Source: Rhabditoides inermis (Eukaryota; Nematoda; Chromadorea; Rhabditida; Rhabditidae). From it: DNA of 64,000 bases. Position numbers and translations under genes: made by a program. Positions 22,901-33,129 of the stretch are shown here, piece by piece. Location: NCBI GenBank assembly GCA_963966185.1, contig CAWZYM010000103.1, forward strand, positions 222,501 through 286,500. Direction: 5' to 3'. The stretch's first letter is position 1. Each line of letters begins with the position of its first letter. The notes below the pieces were generated by a model that was not told the DNA's origin, did not search any database, and saw only the letters and a program-made list of their open reading frames with translations.

Positions 22901-25900
22901 GTTACATATGCTATTGTGTGTATATGCACATATGATTATCATTGATAGTCATATAAAAACATAAGTATTGGTTTTAGAAGAGTGCGTTGTGCATCTACGG
23001 CATATTTCGGTATTTCTCACTACGAAGTACACAACTTCGCGAGGTGTTTTCTACACCTATCTTCATTTTTTATCATATAGTTTATTTCATGAAAAGTGAT
23101 TGTGTTTTCACGTTATTTCACGTGGTGGTAGTAGACCGAATTAATCGTAGTTGAGGTAGTCGTAGTTTACACATGAAATTCAGAGTGGTACCTTCCTTTA
23201 AACACTTAGTGACACAGATCTGCCTTATTACAGTCCGTAAACTAATACACCAGTCGTTTCGAATTTTGCGCGTCAATTTTTTCTTCCGCACGATTTGAAA
23301 TGCACGCATGTATTCGGACGTTTATCAATCGTTCTCTCTCGTCTGATTTGACCACTCCCTCTACTCAGTTTATTCGTTTTACTCTTCTTGAAGATATCGA
23401 AACTGCCCTCATTCAACAATTGCGTTTAGTTGAGTCAACAAATTTGACAAATTTGCTCGGCTACAACAATTATGGTGTTAGATTATGGTTACTAATACAT
23501 ACGCATGTATTTGTAGAGTGCGCCAACTACAAACACAACGTGCATCCAGTGTCTGATGTTCGAAATAGTACGGAGTGGCAAGATAGATTGATGGCAGCGG
23601 CGGCAGACTTCCTCTCCCCAGACACTGTCGAGGCGCCATCTGAAGAGACGCTCAAAGGAGTGATGGAGGTCAGTTTTTTTCACTCAAAAGTGCATTTGAA
23701 CATTCTTGTTTCGAAACTCATTTACATTTCTGTAATGCAAAAGTAATTAGAACTAACTCGGTTTTCTCTATGAACGTTTTCTCTAACAAAACGTTTTTTT
23801 TTTGAAAAGACAAACTCATTTAGAACCTGTTCGGTATAAACAATGCAACTTCGTTTGATGCATTGATTCGAGAAATGAAAGAGAAGGCGCCGGTTAGATA
23901 GATTCACATTTACAAATTGTTACACAAATTGTTCTCAGCAAGTCGTCGTGCCCTCTATAATGTTCGGTTTGCTATCACTTGTTGGCGTTGTCACTGTTGT
24001 TTCCTATATCATATACACCATAAAAAGAAAGACAACTGAACAGGTTAATTGATCATTCATGATTCACGTTAGCCAAGTTGAAACGTGTTCAGACATTGCG
24101 GACGATTACAATTTCTTCAAATATGTCAGTAACTATTCCTTTCTTGACAAAGGATCATTCTCTTCGAATCTTTCTGCTGAAGGTAATTAAAATGACGGTT
24201 CCGTGAATGAAAAAAAAGATTGCGATTGCTCTTATATCGGCGCTTGCTCTGGCGTGTATTATTTTGTCGATTGTGTATGTCAATGCTTTCTTCCACACTC
24301 ACAACAAAATATCCGAGGATTTCTCCAAGAACATCAACACTGAGCTCAAAAGTTTGTGATTTGCCGTAAATGTGTTTCAAAGGAATTTAGACATCTACAA
24401 AGAAATGCGCGAGTTCATGTGTGTTGTTCGAGAGTCCGTTGAGAATCCTAAGAATAACAAGATAATCGAGTTGAATCAAGTTTTTATCAAGCAGGTTTGA
24501 AATCTATCATCATATTAAAAGTTCATTTTTCTTGTTTAGTTACATGAAATAAACAGAACAGTTTTGAGCAACAGCCATCCGATTGTACACGCGGTAATTT
24601 GTGATAGTATAACAATTGAAATGTTAATCATCCAGAACAATCTCGTTGCCCATTTAAAAGAAGTGGCTGTGCTGCCTATGGAAGATGTAATAAGTACTGT
24701 TGAATCAGCAAAGGTCAGCGTAACTTTATTATTACACATTGTTTTCACTTTCTAGAGAAAAGTGGAAGTAAAGAAACTACATAAAGTCGTGAAAGCCGTC
24801 GAAAAAACTCGTGACTTTTTCAAGACTTCCTTTCAAGATTATTTTCTCGATCCGCTGTCGAAATATGTTAGTTGAGACTTGAAAGGTATTGAAACAGCGA
24901 GGATTCTTCCAGGAAAACGTTTATAACGTGCACAACATTCTTGACACCAATTCGACTTTTTACACGAAAAACTTGCTAAAAACTAAGTTTTCACGATCCA
25001 AGAATTTGTTTTCGAAAGAGGTATACTTGTTTCAAAGTTCCCTTTTTGTAAATCTTGCATTAAGATCTATGAAGAGCTGTACGTGCTAAATCGAGAAACA
25101 GAAGAAATGAAGAAACTTGCTATTGAGGTATTTGACAACATTATATTATTCGAACATGTCAATAATTTTAGCACGTCGTCACCAATGACGTTGCTAAACA
25201 AATGATTTGGTTTGTTTTTATATTAATGGCTGTAGCTTCTGTAATGATGCTATCTTTTTACATTGCTCCGAGTAAGTTTGTTTTTCATACTTTTAACTTT
25301 TTTCATAACTAACAAAAATGATTTAGTCAAGCCGCAGTTCATTATGCTGGGATCTGCTATTATGTTCCTTCTCGTGATATTTCCTGGAGTTTACATACCG
25401 TATGATTGAAACTTTTATTTTTTTGATAGTTTTATCACAGGATTCTTTCGAACTTTGCTGATGTTAGACAAATCAGCTGCAATTTCTTTGTTCAAAATAG
25501 TCAGGATGTTTGGGAGCTATCCACTAATATGAACAACACATTTTTCAACAGAAACGTGTTGTGAGTGTTAATAGCATGATTATTTCAGAAATATTTACAT
25601 CATAAACATGTTGATTTCAGCAATTCTCGGAAATGCTTCAGAGAAAATGGTCATATTTTCTTCGAGAGCTATGCAGATCGCGCTCTCCAAGGTGATTGTT
25701 ATTTTAACACAGAATGTGAGAACGTTGTGGTTAGGAAAAGATCATACCTAGCCAATATAAAAAAAGATAAAAACAGTAATTATCCGTAAAAAAGTCCACG
25801 TTTTTCGAAAACGTTTTAAACGTTTTCATGGCCTAGTTGCACACAGGATAAAGTCCTCTAAATTTATCCAGAGGCACAATTTGTGCGCGATGTTCGCTTC

Positions 25901-28900
25901 AGAACTTTACAAAATGCGCTGCTTGCGCGTGACCGGTGCGTAGATATCCGTGGCGCACGAACGGTGCGGTGATATTTGGAGATATATCGGAAACTTTAAG
26001 TTCTTCTATTGCCTCAATCAGTTATCCAATATATGATTCAATTGTCCTTATCATCCATTCACTTTCGCCGTTCACGGATCGGTCCGCTAAACAGGCCGCT
26101 TGTGCTACGACCACCATTGAAAGTGCAAAGACAGGCCTTTGAAGATCGACTTGCGGCTCGAAACAAGATATATAGAAGCGCGGCGATTCAGCAAAAGCTT
26201 GATTAGCATACCTCCAAAACGTTGTGAGAATGTGAGCTGACCAGCTCTCCTAATATTCAAGAAACCAAATAAATTTACTGCCAAACCCGCCATGAGCACT
26301 TTTACACAACCATAGACCATAGGTTAAATTATGTTGTTTTTCTGTAAAGTTCAAAAGTTTAGTTTGAAACTTTTTGAACGATAGTAGTGTGAAAATATAG
26401 GCCGTTTTCCCCGTTCATCGTAAGTCAGTCATGTCTCAGAAGATTTCTCAGACACATTTCGATCCATTTTCAGCTTGTTATCAGTCATTCAATCGACCGC
26501 CCAATTCACGCACTTGGCGGCTTTTTTTTAGGGAAATAGGATGTCCGTAGTACATGTCCCCATAGATTTTTCTCGGCAATTTTTGATTGATCAATTGGTT
26601 CTCGAGAAATCTATCGATAACTTGTGGTGTACCACGCCAAGAGAAATAACTCTCTTCACAATTGACCAAATCGCACCAAATTTGGTTATGTTCTACCCAG
26701 AGGCCATACCGACAGAATGACCTCGTTAGAATTGTCAAGTTCGCGTTTATTACAGTACTACTTCGAAAAACTCTAAAATGACGAGTTTTTTTTACATAAA
26801 TTTCTCGTCATTTTGCCCATGTCTGGCAGCTAGCCGATAATGCCGTACGATGAAAATGGGGAATGGTCTATACTCATGAAAGAAACATAATTTGTTTAGG
26901 TATTTTTGACGAACTTTCCACAACTCGTGATGTGATTCAAACAATGTCATCTGAACACATATCGAATGTTTTGGAGAGACTCATGGTACGTTTGAAGAAA
27001 AAAAGATACTGATGCCATGATTTGCAGCTTCTGAGAGCCAAATATATCGAGTTCGATCAAAAAGTGAACAATACTATGAAACACTGTCGTTTCGGAAGTA
27101 TTCACGATTGGGCAATAGAATGCTTTGATGAAGACGATTATTCAGCTTCTTTAGAGAGTCTCGGCACAATGACGCTGGGAATAAAAACTTTTCTGGTTAG
27201 TTTTTTTCTAACAAAAACTGACTAGCTACCATGTACCGAATGCAATCAACAGAGTATAGAAATACTTTTTGTGTACATCCATCCCGTGATCATGTTTATT
27301 TTAGAATGTATGGAACTGTAAACAACAAAATGACGCATGCAAGAACGTATCGGCATTCGATGATCTCAGGAATCATTTGGGATACAAAATCGAAGACCCC
27401 GGCGTTTATGAAGTGTATTCAAAAATTGAAAATACTACAACATCGATAAAAGTAACACACTTTTAATTAGTGTGTTCAACAATTTTTTAGACAACACTGC
27501 TGAATGCTCTACCAAAAGATTGTCAAATGAATGTGATTTATACAAATATCGTAACCCGAGCTTGCAATCAGATCAAACCATTTTATTTGGTTGTCAATGT
27601 GATGTGTTAGTAACACAGATAACTCAGTAGTTTTTGAAAATAATATGAGAATAATTTAGACATATGCATAGCATGCCAATGTCTCTTCGGAGTTGCATCT
27701 TTCCTGATCGGTCGGCTTCGAATTCTCGATCCTGTAAGAATGAAGTTGAAAGGATTGAAGGTAACATATTACTAATATAAACTCCAAATATTTCAATGTA
27801 GCGTGAACTCAACGTTGAAAACCAAATGAAATTTGGAAACAGTGTTGGCATATCTTTGGTATGTTTATCGTGATGTGAAATGATACTATAATCGTTTAGG
27901 ACTGTGTTGGAATTGATCCAAGAAAAGTCTACAAAGACTTCATGAGACGAACTTTGCCTGATCAATCGATGGAGAAAACCTCAGCTAGCAAAATATCGAC
28001 ATCGAAAATGAGTGGTGTGGACGAATCGAAAGAATCAAGCTTTGTTCCAACGTTGGTTGATTTGGGCTGGCCGGGAGAATACAACAACTTTGATGGAAAC
28101 TGGATCGTTCCTATGGGACATGCACACAAGTATGTTTTTTTTCTGGTTGTCAAAGTTCAATGTTGTTCAGATATATTGTGACCGCTGCTCCGACCGCTGA
28201 CACTGCCATCGACTTCTGGCATGTGGTCTTCCGATACAACTGCAAGGCTATCGTCATGCTATGCGACTTTGTTGAAATTGAGAAAGGAAAATCTGTCGAA
28301 AAGTGCTTCGAGTACTGGAACGAGAAAACACTTCGTGTGTTCGAAAATCAGTTTGCAAAGTACACGGTGCGACTGAAGTAATTAGTAAGTCATACATTAT
28401 CAAATTTCAGATCAAACGCAAGTCCACGAAAAAGTCGTCTATCAAAAACCTGAAACACATGGTTTTCACTGTGTCCAAGTACGTTACCGTGAGATTTGAA
28501 TGGTAACTGTGGTGTTTTAGTGGATTCGTGAAGAAAGAAGTAGAACTCCTACAGTACACTGGCTGGCAAGACTGCCTCGCTCCTGAAAACCCGGAAGAAA
28601 TGGCGCATGTCATGAAGACGATATACGAAAAGATTGGATTCACGGACGAGCCAGTGGTCGTCCACTGCGCCGACGGACTCGGAAGGAGCGCCGCTTTTGT
28701 CGGTACGTCCTTTAAGTTCTTCCTGATCTCTTCTGCGTGATTCAGGTGTGGATGTCCTTATGGGTATGGTCGACTCTGATCCCAACCCTGAACCGTTCGA
28801 ACTGATGAAGGTCAGTATTTTGTTTGAGTGTCTGTTTTTTTATCAACTATTTTCAGACGATGCGTACATTCCGAGCCAACAGCTACACTGACAAGTGGCA

Positions 28901-31900
28901 GTTTTACTTCTCGTACATCTGTTTCTTCCAGTTTCACGTTATGGTAATGCTCACAATATAATTCTCGACTATTGTTTATCACATAGAATCTCACTTATGG
29001 TGAATCTTCGAAGATCTACACTTACCTGAAAGATCGCAAGACTTCGTTTGTCGATAAAATGAAGGCAGTGTCCGTTTCGGAAGACTACATTGGACTCAGA
29101 GAGAAAAGGCAAGAGAATGCATCGAACTACGTTGAATTCCAAACTGCCGTTCTGAATATGGACAAAAAGAAGACGAAGGAATCAACATCGAACAAAGAAA
29201 GAGTACGTCCTTTCATTTATTTTTCTTAAAGGGAGTGTACCCTCTGATTTTCGAAGTTGAGTTAGCACCGGAATGTGAAAATATATCAAAAATGATGCGA
29301 AATAGCGGGAAGTTGGAGAAACCATCACCGACTGTGCACGTTTGTGCACATTTCTGCACACTTTTCTCTAAAAACAGCGTATTCGAGCGCTAATTACACA
29401 AACTTTAAGGCGACTTGAGCATAACTTTTCTATGAGAAAGGACATTATTTATGACATATTTTCACATCCTGATGCTAACTCAACTTCGAAAATCAGAGGG
29501 TACACTCCCTTTAATACATGATGTAATGTGATGTGTTTAGAAACTGACTGGAACGTATTTGAAAGGTTTCAATGATGAATATGAGCTGGGGAAAAAGTTG
29601 GGAGCTGGTACTTATGGAGAAGTTTATAAAGCGATCAAGAAAAAGGAGGAATCGAAAGTAAACGGAACGATTGGCTTATCCAAAGAAAAACATGTCGAAG
29701 AACATTACGCGGTCAAGACAGAAAAACGCGGAGTTTCTGCTTCACTAATTGTACCTTTAACAATTCATTTCACTTTTAGCAATTCATAACGTTTCAGTCG
29801 GAAATATTTGTTCTTATGGATGTCTCAGCCAATGCTCTCGAAAACAGAAACCAAATTGTTCAATACGTGGATAAAGGTAGTTGTATTTTACTTTTGGTTC
29901 CAAATGTTTCAGGTCATACCTCGAGCTTCCATTTCTTGGTCATGAGTCTGGTCGGAAAATCTCTCTCCACTGTTCAAGATCATGTGTCCAAGAAAATGAA
30001 GTGCATACTTATATTTAGAAAAAAATACTACAAAAACTTTGTTTCAGCTCTTTCTCTGCGATGTATGTGTCTATCCAGTCTTTCAATGCAATTCATCAGT
30101 TGCACCGTTGTGGTTTCATTCACAGGTCAAAATATGACTGTTCCATCTTTCCATTGTTTTCTATTTCAGGGACATCAAACCCGGAAACTTTGCGATTGGT
30201 GGAAAGCAGAATGAGAGAATGGTGTTCATTTTCGACTTTGGAATGGCCTGGCGGAGCGTTGATGATCAGGGGAAAGTCAATGTTCGCAAGGGAAGAGAAC
30301 ACGGCTTCATTGGAACTCTGCGGTAGGAGATGCCTTTTTTCAAATAATGAAAAAAAAACAATCGTTCAGATATGCCTCGCGCGCTGCTCACGAAATGAGA
30401 AAACAGCATCTTTGCGACGACCTCGAATCCTGGCTCTTCATGAGCATTGAGGTGTTATAACGTTTACAAACTATTTTTAATACGATAATCAGATGTTCCA
30501 AAAGCTGCCATGGAAAGGAAACGTGGACAAAGACTATGTATTGCGATCAAAGTACAACATGATGGAGGGAAAATGTGGGTGATTTTGTAGCAATGTCGTC
30601 ACTCTATTTATCGCAGACATGACGTCACTGCTGCAGAAAGGTCTGCCAGTCGCGATGCTACACGTCATCAAGTATCTAATCCTGAGTATGATTTACTAAT
30701 GGATTAGTTTAGGCATATCTGTGACATGAACCCCCACGATTTTCCTGACTACCGAGCAATCATGCACATCATGATGGGAGCAGAGTGTGATCTCATTGTC
30801 AGTACCATATATGTTTCCTATTCTTATAACACGTTTTCTAGCGGGATCTCGATTGGATCAACTCGGAGAAACTCCATGCCAAGGCTCAGTACGAGGTAAA
30901 ATATGTTTAAAGAAGATCACCGGGGAATAAGTCACTACGGCTAGACCAGTCAAACCAAGATTTAGAATTGTTGCGTCTGCAACAGCCTTTCCATGCGGGA
31001 CCATTTTATAAATGCGCGGGCTGGCGGGAAGTAGAGAGAGAGAGAGGTCGAACACACGGGCGCGAGGGAGTAGGTCAAACTGATCAGGGCGCGCTCTGCC
31101 AGCTTCTCTCTCTCTCCCTCTCTCACATCAACGAAGTCGGCACTATCAATAGCCTGTCATTGTGATTGTGATACTGAATGTAAAAGATTTCAAAGAGGAA
31201 TACAGATGTTTTAATAAACATCATAAATATCACCAACACTGCTTATGGTTTATACACTGACACACACCTCACAATCCCCAAAGAACAGACATCATCAAAC
31301 AAGAACAAAATTCATGGAAATAAATGAACATCATTTATTAAACACAACCCTGTTAAAATTAGTTTTGAAGTAGGAGGGGGATGAAGCAGATGAGAGAGGG
31401 GATCAAGCAACGGAGAGCCAACCGCGATCGATCGATCTGCAACACACGCATTTATTCACTCTCCCTGTAGAACGAGTAGGTACTTATTAGTACCATGATA
31501 ATCATAAACACAATAGTTGTAGCATTTCGATGCAGCATAAGTGATCCAGCTGCATTATCATACATCATTCACACTCACCTCGTCCGCCTGCACTCACTGC
31601 CACTCACTGCTCCCGCCAGCCAGACCCAGCTTGTTCAACAGCTTCTTTGCCGCAAACTGCCGCAACACATTGTTCGTGACCAGCACAAAGGTCATAAAAC
31701 ACTGCAAATTCAGAGTTAGTAACAAGTACATAAACATAATAAAATGAGCACGCACGAATGAAATATAGGGCATTTCGAAAAGTTTTGAGAATGAACTCTA
31801 TCACGTGAATTTCAGTATAATTTGAACCAAAGTGATGTGATAAGGGTACACGTTAGTTCTACCTTATTGTTATTTAAATGAAAACATATAAGTACATAAC

Positions 31901-32260
31901 ACATACAAACACGAGAAAACAAAAGGAGACAACAAAATGGCCGATCAGCTGATCGCCCTGTGCTGTGCAACAGGCAAGGGGCGGAGCGATTGGCGGGATC
32001 GACTCGTTGCATCATAGCCATTCGGAATCGTAGTAAAATAATCGAATATGCTAATTTTTGAATTCATCTCACAAAATTATAAGTATATTTGAATTTCCCA
32101 TATACGATTTGCCCCCATAGCCCGCAAGTTCTGTTTTCCCCGGAGATCTTCTTTAAATTAGATACGCAATATCTTTCTCTTTCAGTCTCTCGCTACACGC
32201 GCGACTTCGAGGGACAAGAAGGCCATTCTCGCCAGTTTCAAGCCCCTCAGTCGCTTCTGA
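16941..32260 (+). CDS. Gene K: prominin-like five-pass receptor with tyrosine phosphatase and CK1-type kinase domains
   Basis: Forty-one exons sum to 4296 bases (about 1431 aa), with every junction in phase: 16941-16960, 17070-17155, 23517-23668, 23824-23892, 23939-24043, 24093-24182, 24219-24351, 24391-24494, 24540-24593, 24636-24713, 24756-24866, 24913-25020, 25065-25127, 25172-25271, 25327-25399, 25441-25560, 25621-25691, 26900-26985, 27028-27195, 27305-27451, 27491-27605, 27660-27760, 27802-27858, 27900-28129, 28171-28366, 28411-28478, 28521-28702, 28746-28810, 28857-28943, 28987-29202, 29541-29750, 29798-29876, 29913-30000, 30048-30125, 30170-30322, 30370-30451, 30493-30574, 30617-30671, 30713-30797, 30842-30895 and 32186-32260. 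Approximate layout: signal peptide 1-20; TM1 113-138; TM2 175-197; loop of about 200 aa; TM3 401-423; TM4 427-448; loop of about 235 aa with several Cys; TM5 685-705; phosphatase about 760-1010 with VHCADGLGRS (Cys951, Arg957) and WQD (Asp919); kinase about 1095-1400 with GAGTYGEVY, AVKTE, HRDIKPGN and DFG. The five-pass plan is that of prominins. Joining exons 1-2 to the rest is an inference from phase. Confidence 0.82.
17492..17978 (+). repeat. 72-bp tandem array 1 (about 7 units)
   Basis: The unit runs TTTGCCGCCGCGCCGTGTCT ... AATCGATCGATATCACTTC and is 72 bases; the first unit is 6 shorter. Units differ at AATTG/AATCG, CTTC/CTTA and one GAGG/GATG site, and the variants alternate in a higher-order pattern. 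Because 72 is divisible by three, all frames stay open on both strands, which produces artefactual ORFs. The array lies in the long second intron of gene K. Confidence 0.95.
17979..18056 (+). repeat. Right flank block of the 72-bp repeat element
   Basis: A 78-bp block starting TTTTCACTCCGTTAC contains the hairpin words TTTTCAC/GTGAAAA and ends GGGAAAGGGGAAGGACACAGC. It recurs almost unchanged at 19536-19613, where it directly abuts the left block without an array. Confidence 0.85.
18515..18688 (-). mobile_element. tRNA-derived SINE, copy 1 (full head and body)
   Basis: On the minus strand the head has pol III A-box-like TGGTGAAGTGG and B-box-like GGGTTCGATCT around an anticodon-like loop CTTAGCA (Ala AGC type). 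A unique body follows (TGTCTAAC, TGTCTCTCGTGAAAA) and ends ACTCATTTGCGGGCCCACTA. Copies at 40255-40412 and 50577-50690 share the body but lack the 5' part of the head. Confidence 0.8.
19426..19613 (+). repeat. Repeat element with zero copies of the 72-bp unit
   Basis: The left block (AACATAAAAGCCGTAGAATG ... GCGAAAACGCCAC, as at 21832-21941) is joined directly to the right block (TTTTCACTCCGTTACATTAC, as at 17979). It is the same element as the two arrays but without array units, so it marks where the array sits in the element. The left block contains a short ATG-initiated ORF beginning MESLPPTKYELSERSGSRRG, conserved in both copies. Confidence 0.85.
19614..20880. other. Non-coding stretch in gene K intron 2
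   Basis: No exon, RNA gene or repeat that I can support. The sequence is mixed, with no long ORF matching a recognisable protein. Confidence 0.4.
20882..21135 (+). repeat. 42-bp minisatellite, each unit with two hairpins
   Basis: About six imperfect units. Each has GGCTCANGAGCC (5-bp inverted stem) and GGGAAGCTGTTCCC (5-bp stem, GCTG loop) separated by short linkers. The stem bases are better conserved than the linkers by eye (AT-CC linker and ATCCATC linker vary). It lies in gene K intron 2. Confidence 0.85.
21832..22460 (+). repeat. Left block plus 72-bp tandem array 2 (about 7 units)
   Basis: The left block at 21832-21941 is the same as at 19426-19535. The array at 21942-22460 uses the same 72-base unit as at 17492-17978, then breaks off into unrelated AT-rich DNA without the right block. 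Together the three loci define one element: left block, array, right block. Confidence 0.95.
22785..23072. mobile_element. Inverted-repeat element (MITE-like), about 100-bp arms
   Basis: Arms at 22785-22890 and 22981-23072 are complementary with small indels: AAAAAATGAAGATA at the left end matches the complement at the right, and ATGCACAACGCAC is the inner border. The roughly 90-bp centre is AT-rich. It is non-coding and lies in gene K intron 2, close to exon 3. Confidence 0.75.
23085..23201. repeat. Repeat fragment with a MITE-like terminus
   Basis: It contains TTCATGAAAAGTGATTGTGT and ends AAATTCAGAGTGGTACCTTCCTTTAA, resembling the right end of the TTAA MITE family. A similar shortened arrangement is at 40926-40983. 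These look like decayed relatives. Confidence 0.5.
25692..26899 (+). other. Intron 17 of gene K, enlarged by about 1 kb relative to K'
   Basis: The equivalent K' intron is about 0.2 kb (60467-60672). The extra sequence here has no recognisable coding content, terminal repeat or RNA gene. Its source is unknown. Confidence 0.5.
29230..29510. mobile_element. MITE copy 2 (TTAA-flanked), inserted in gene K intron 30
   Basis: The termini AGGGAGTGTACCCTCTGATT and their complement are flanked by TTAA at 29226-29229 and 29511-29514. The same intron in K' (about 62915-62967) reads straight through TTTTTCTTAATACATGATG with one TTAA, which is the empty site. The insertion therefore post-dates the K/K' duplication and duplicated TTAA (or TA). 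Confidence 0.92.
30896..32185 (+). other. Last intron of gene K
   Basis: 1.29 kb between exons 40 and 41, with GA/CT tracts near 31034-31046 and 31105-31125. I see no other exon. The size is unusual for this gene, whose other downstream introns are mostly 40-60 bases, suggesting an insertion. Confidence 0.5.
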
Positions 32261-32374
32261 TCCCAATACTAACACTCTTATCTTACAACATTAGATACTC
32301 ACCATAGCTAAGCGTTACAATTTATATTCACTTGTCGGTATCAAATTTTACAGCTAATCTGAGTGAATAATTTG

Positions 32375-32380
32375 AATAAA
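32375..32380 (+). terminator. Polyadenylation signal AATAAA of gene K
   Basis: A canonical AATAAA lies 115 bases after the gene K stop codon. The same 3' UTR, with its AATAAA, follows the truncated exon-41 copy at 54998-55031. Confidence 0.6.
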
Positions 32381-32524
32381 AGAACACGTTTTTTGCGTTA
32401 TATCGTTCATCCATAGAGACAGAGTTGCATTGATAACATGGAAAACACCAAAACATAAGACTAGAACTAAATTAAGAATCATTTTATCTTATAAAACCAA
32501 TAGAAAAAAGTTGCTCTTCCATAC

Positions 32525-32617
32525 CGAGTGTGGAGTGACTATCAAACACATCCCGGAGTGAAACAAAGTAATTGTTCTGGTTTTCTACAGTATTCACAAC
32601 AGTAGCGGCGATTTGCA
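32525..32617 (-). pseudogene. Chemoreceptor exon fragment (copy of exon at 40076-40168)
   Basis: A 93-base minus-strand exon with intact splice sites, encoding a segment with NNYFVSLRDVF. It is homologous to the next-to-last exon of the SRA-like gene. A third copy is at 55373-55465. No other receptor exons adjoin it, so it is a stranded piece. Confidence 0.7.
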
Positions 32618-32674
32618 CTGAAATACTAGAATTGTTTATGTTATAATTATCTTAGTCATTATTAACTGTCTGCG

Positions 32675-32768
32675 GGGGGTGGAGCAAGCGAGGAAAGACG
32701 ATCTGTAGAGCTGGTTCTATACGGTGGTCGAGTCGATGAGTGGAAAGCTGCCATGGAAGAAAAAGAAG
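32675..32768 (+). pseudogene. CK1-type kinase exon fragment with in-frame TAG
   Basis: Reads RKDDL-stop-SWFYTVVES then SGKLPWK, the conserved helix-F to loop segment of casein-kinase-1 relatives, where E is expected at the stop (TAG, 32706-32708). A donor-like GTAGAG follows. The duplicate at 55514-55612 has the same TAG, so the nonsense change came before the duplication. Confidence 0.75.
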
Positions 32769-32773
32769 GTAGA

Positions 32774-32784
32774 GAGAGAGGGAG

Positions 32785-32822
<38 letters not shown>
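32774..32822 (+). repeat. (GA)n microsatellite
   Basis: A perfect GA run just after the kinase fragment; the homologous tract in the duplicated block is at 55616-55672 and is longer. Confidence 0.85.
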
Positions 32823-32825
<3 letters not shown>

Positions 32826-33129
32826 AAATCAAATCAGTTTAATTATTTTACAAAAAAAAGATTTTTGACATGCATTTGATCACAATGAAATCCGGAGACT
32901 ACCGTGACACTTCTCTTATGTTCACTGATGCTGGAGAAGTTTCACGCTGTTGCCGTCAATTCGAGCGGGAGTGTCCCCCAAAGAAGCGTAAAACTAGAAC
33001 ATTGAAAACGTGTATCACTGGATTGAATAGTGGCAAACGCACAATTGCCTTTTCATCGTTGGCCTCGCGCTTTTACTCGACCCGAATAATGCCCATCTGC
33101 CCGAGAGTGTCTCTGACCGCTGCGATGCC

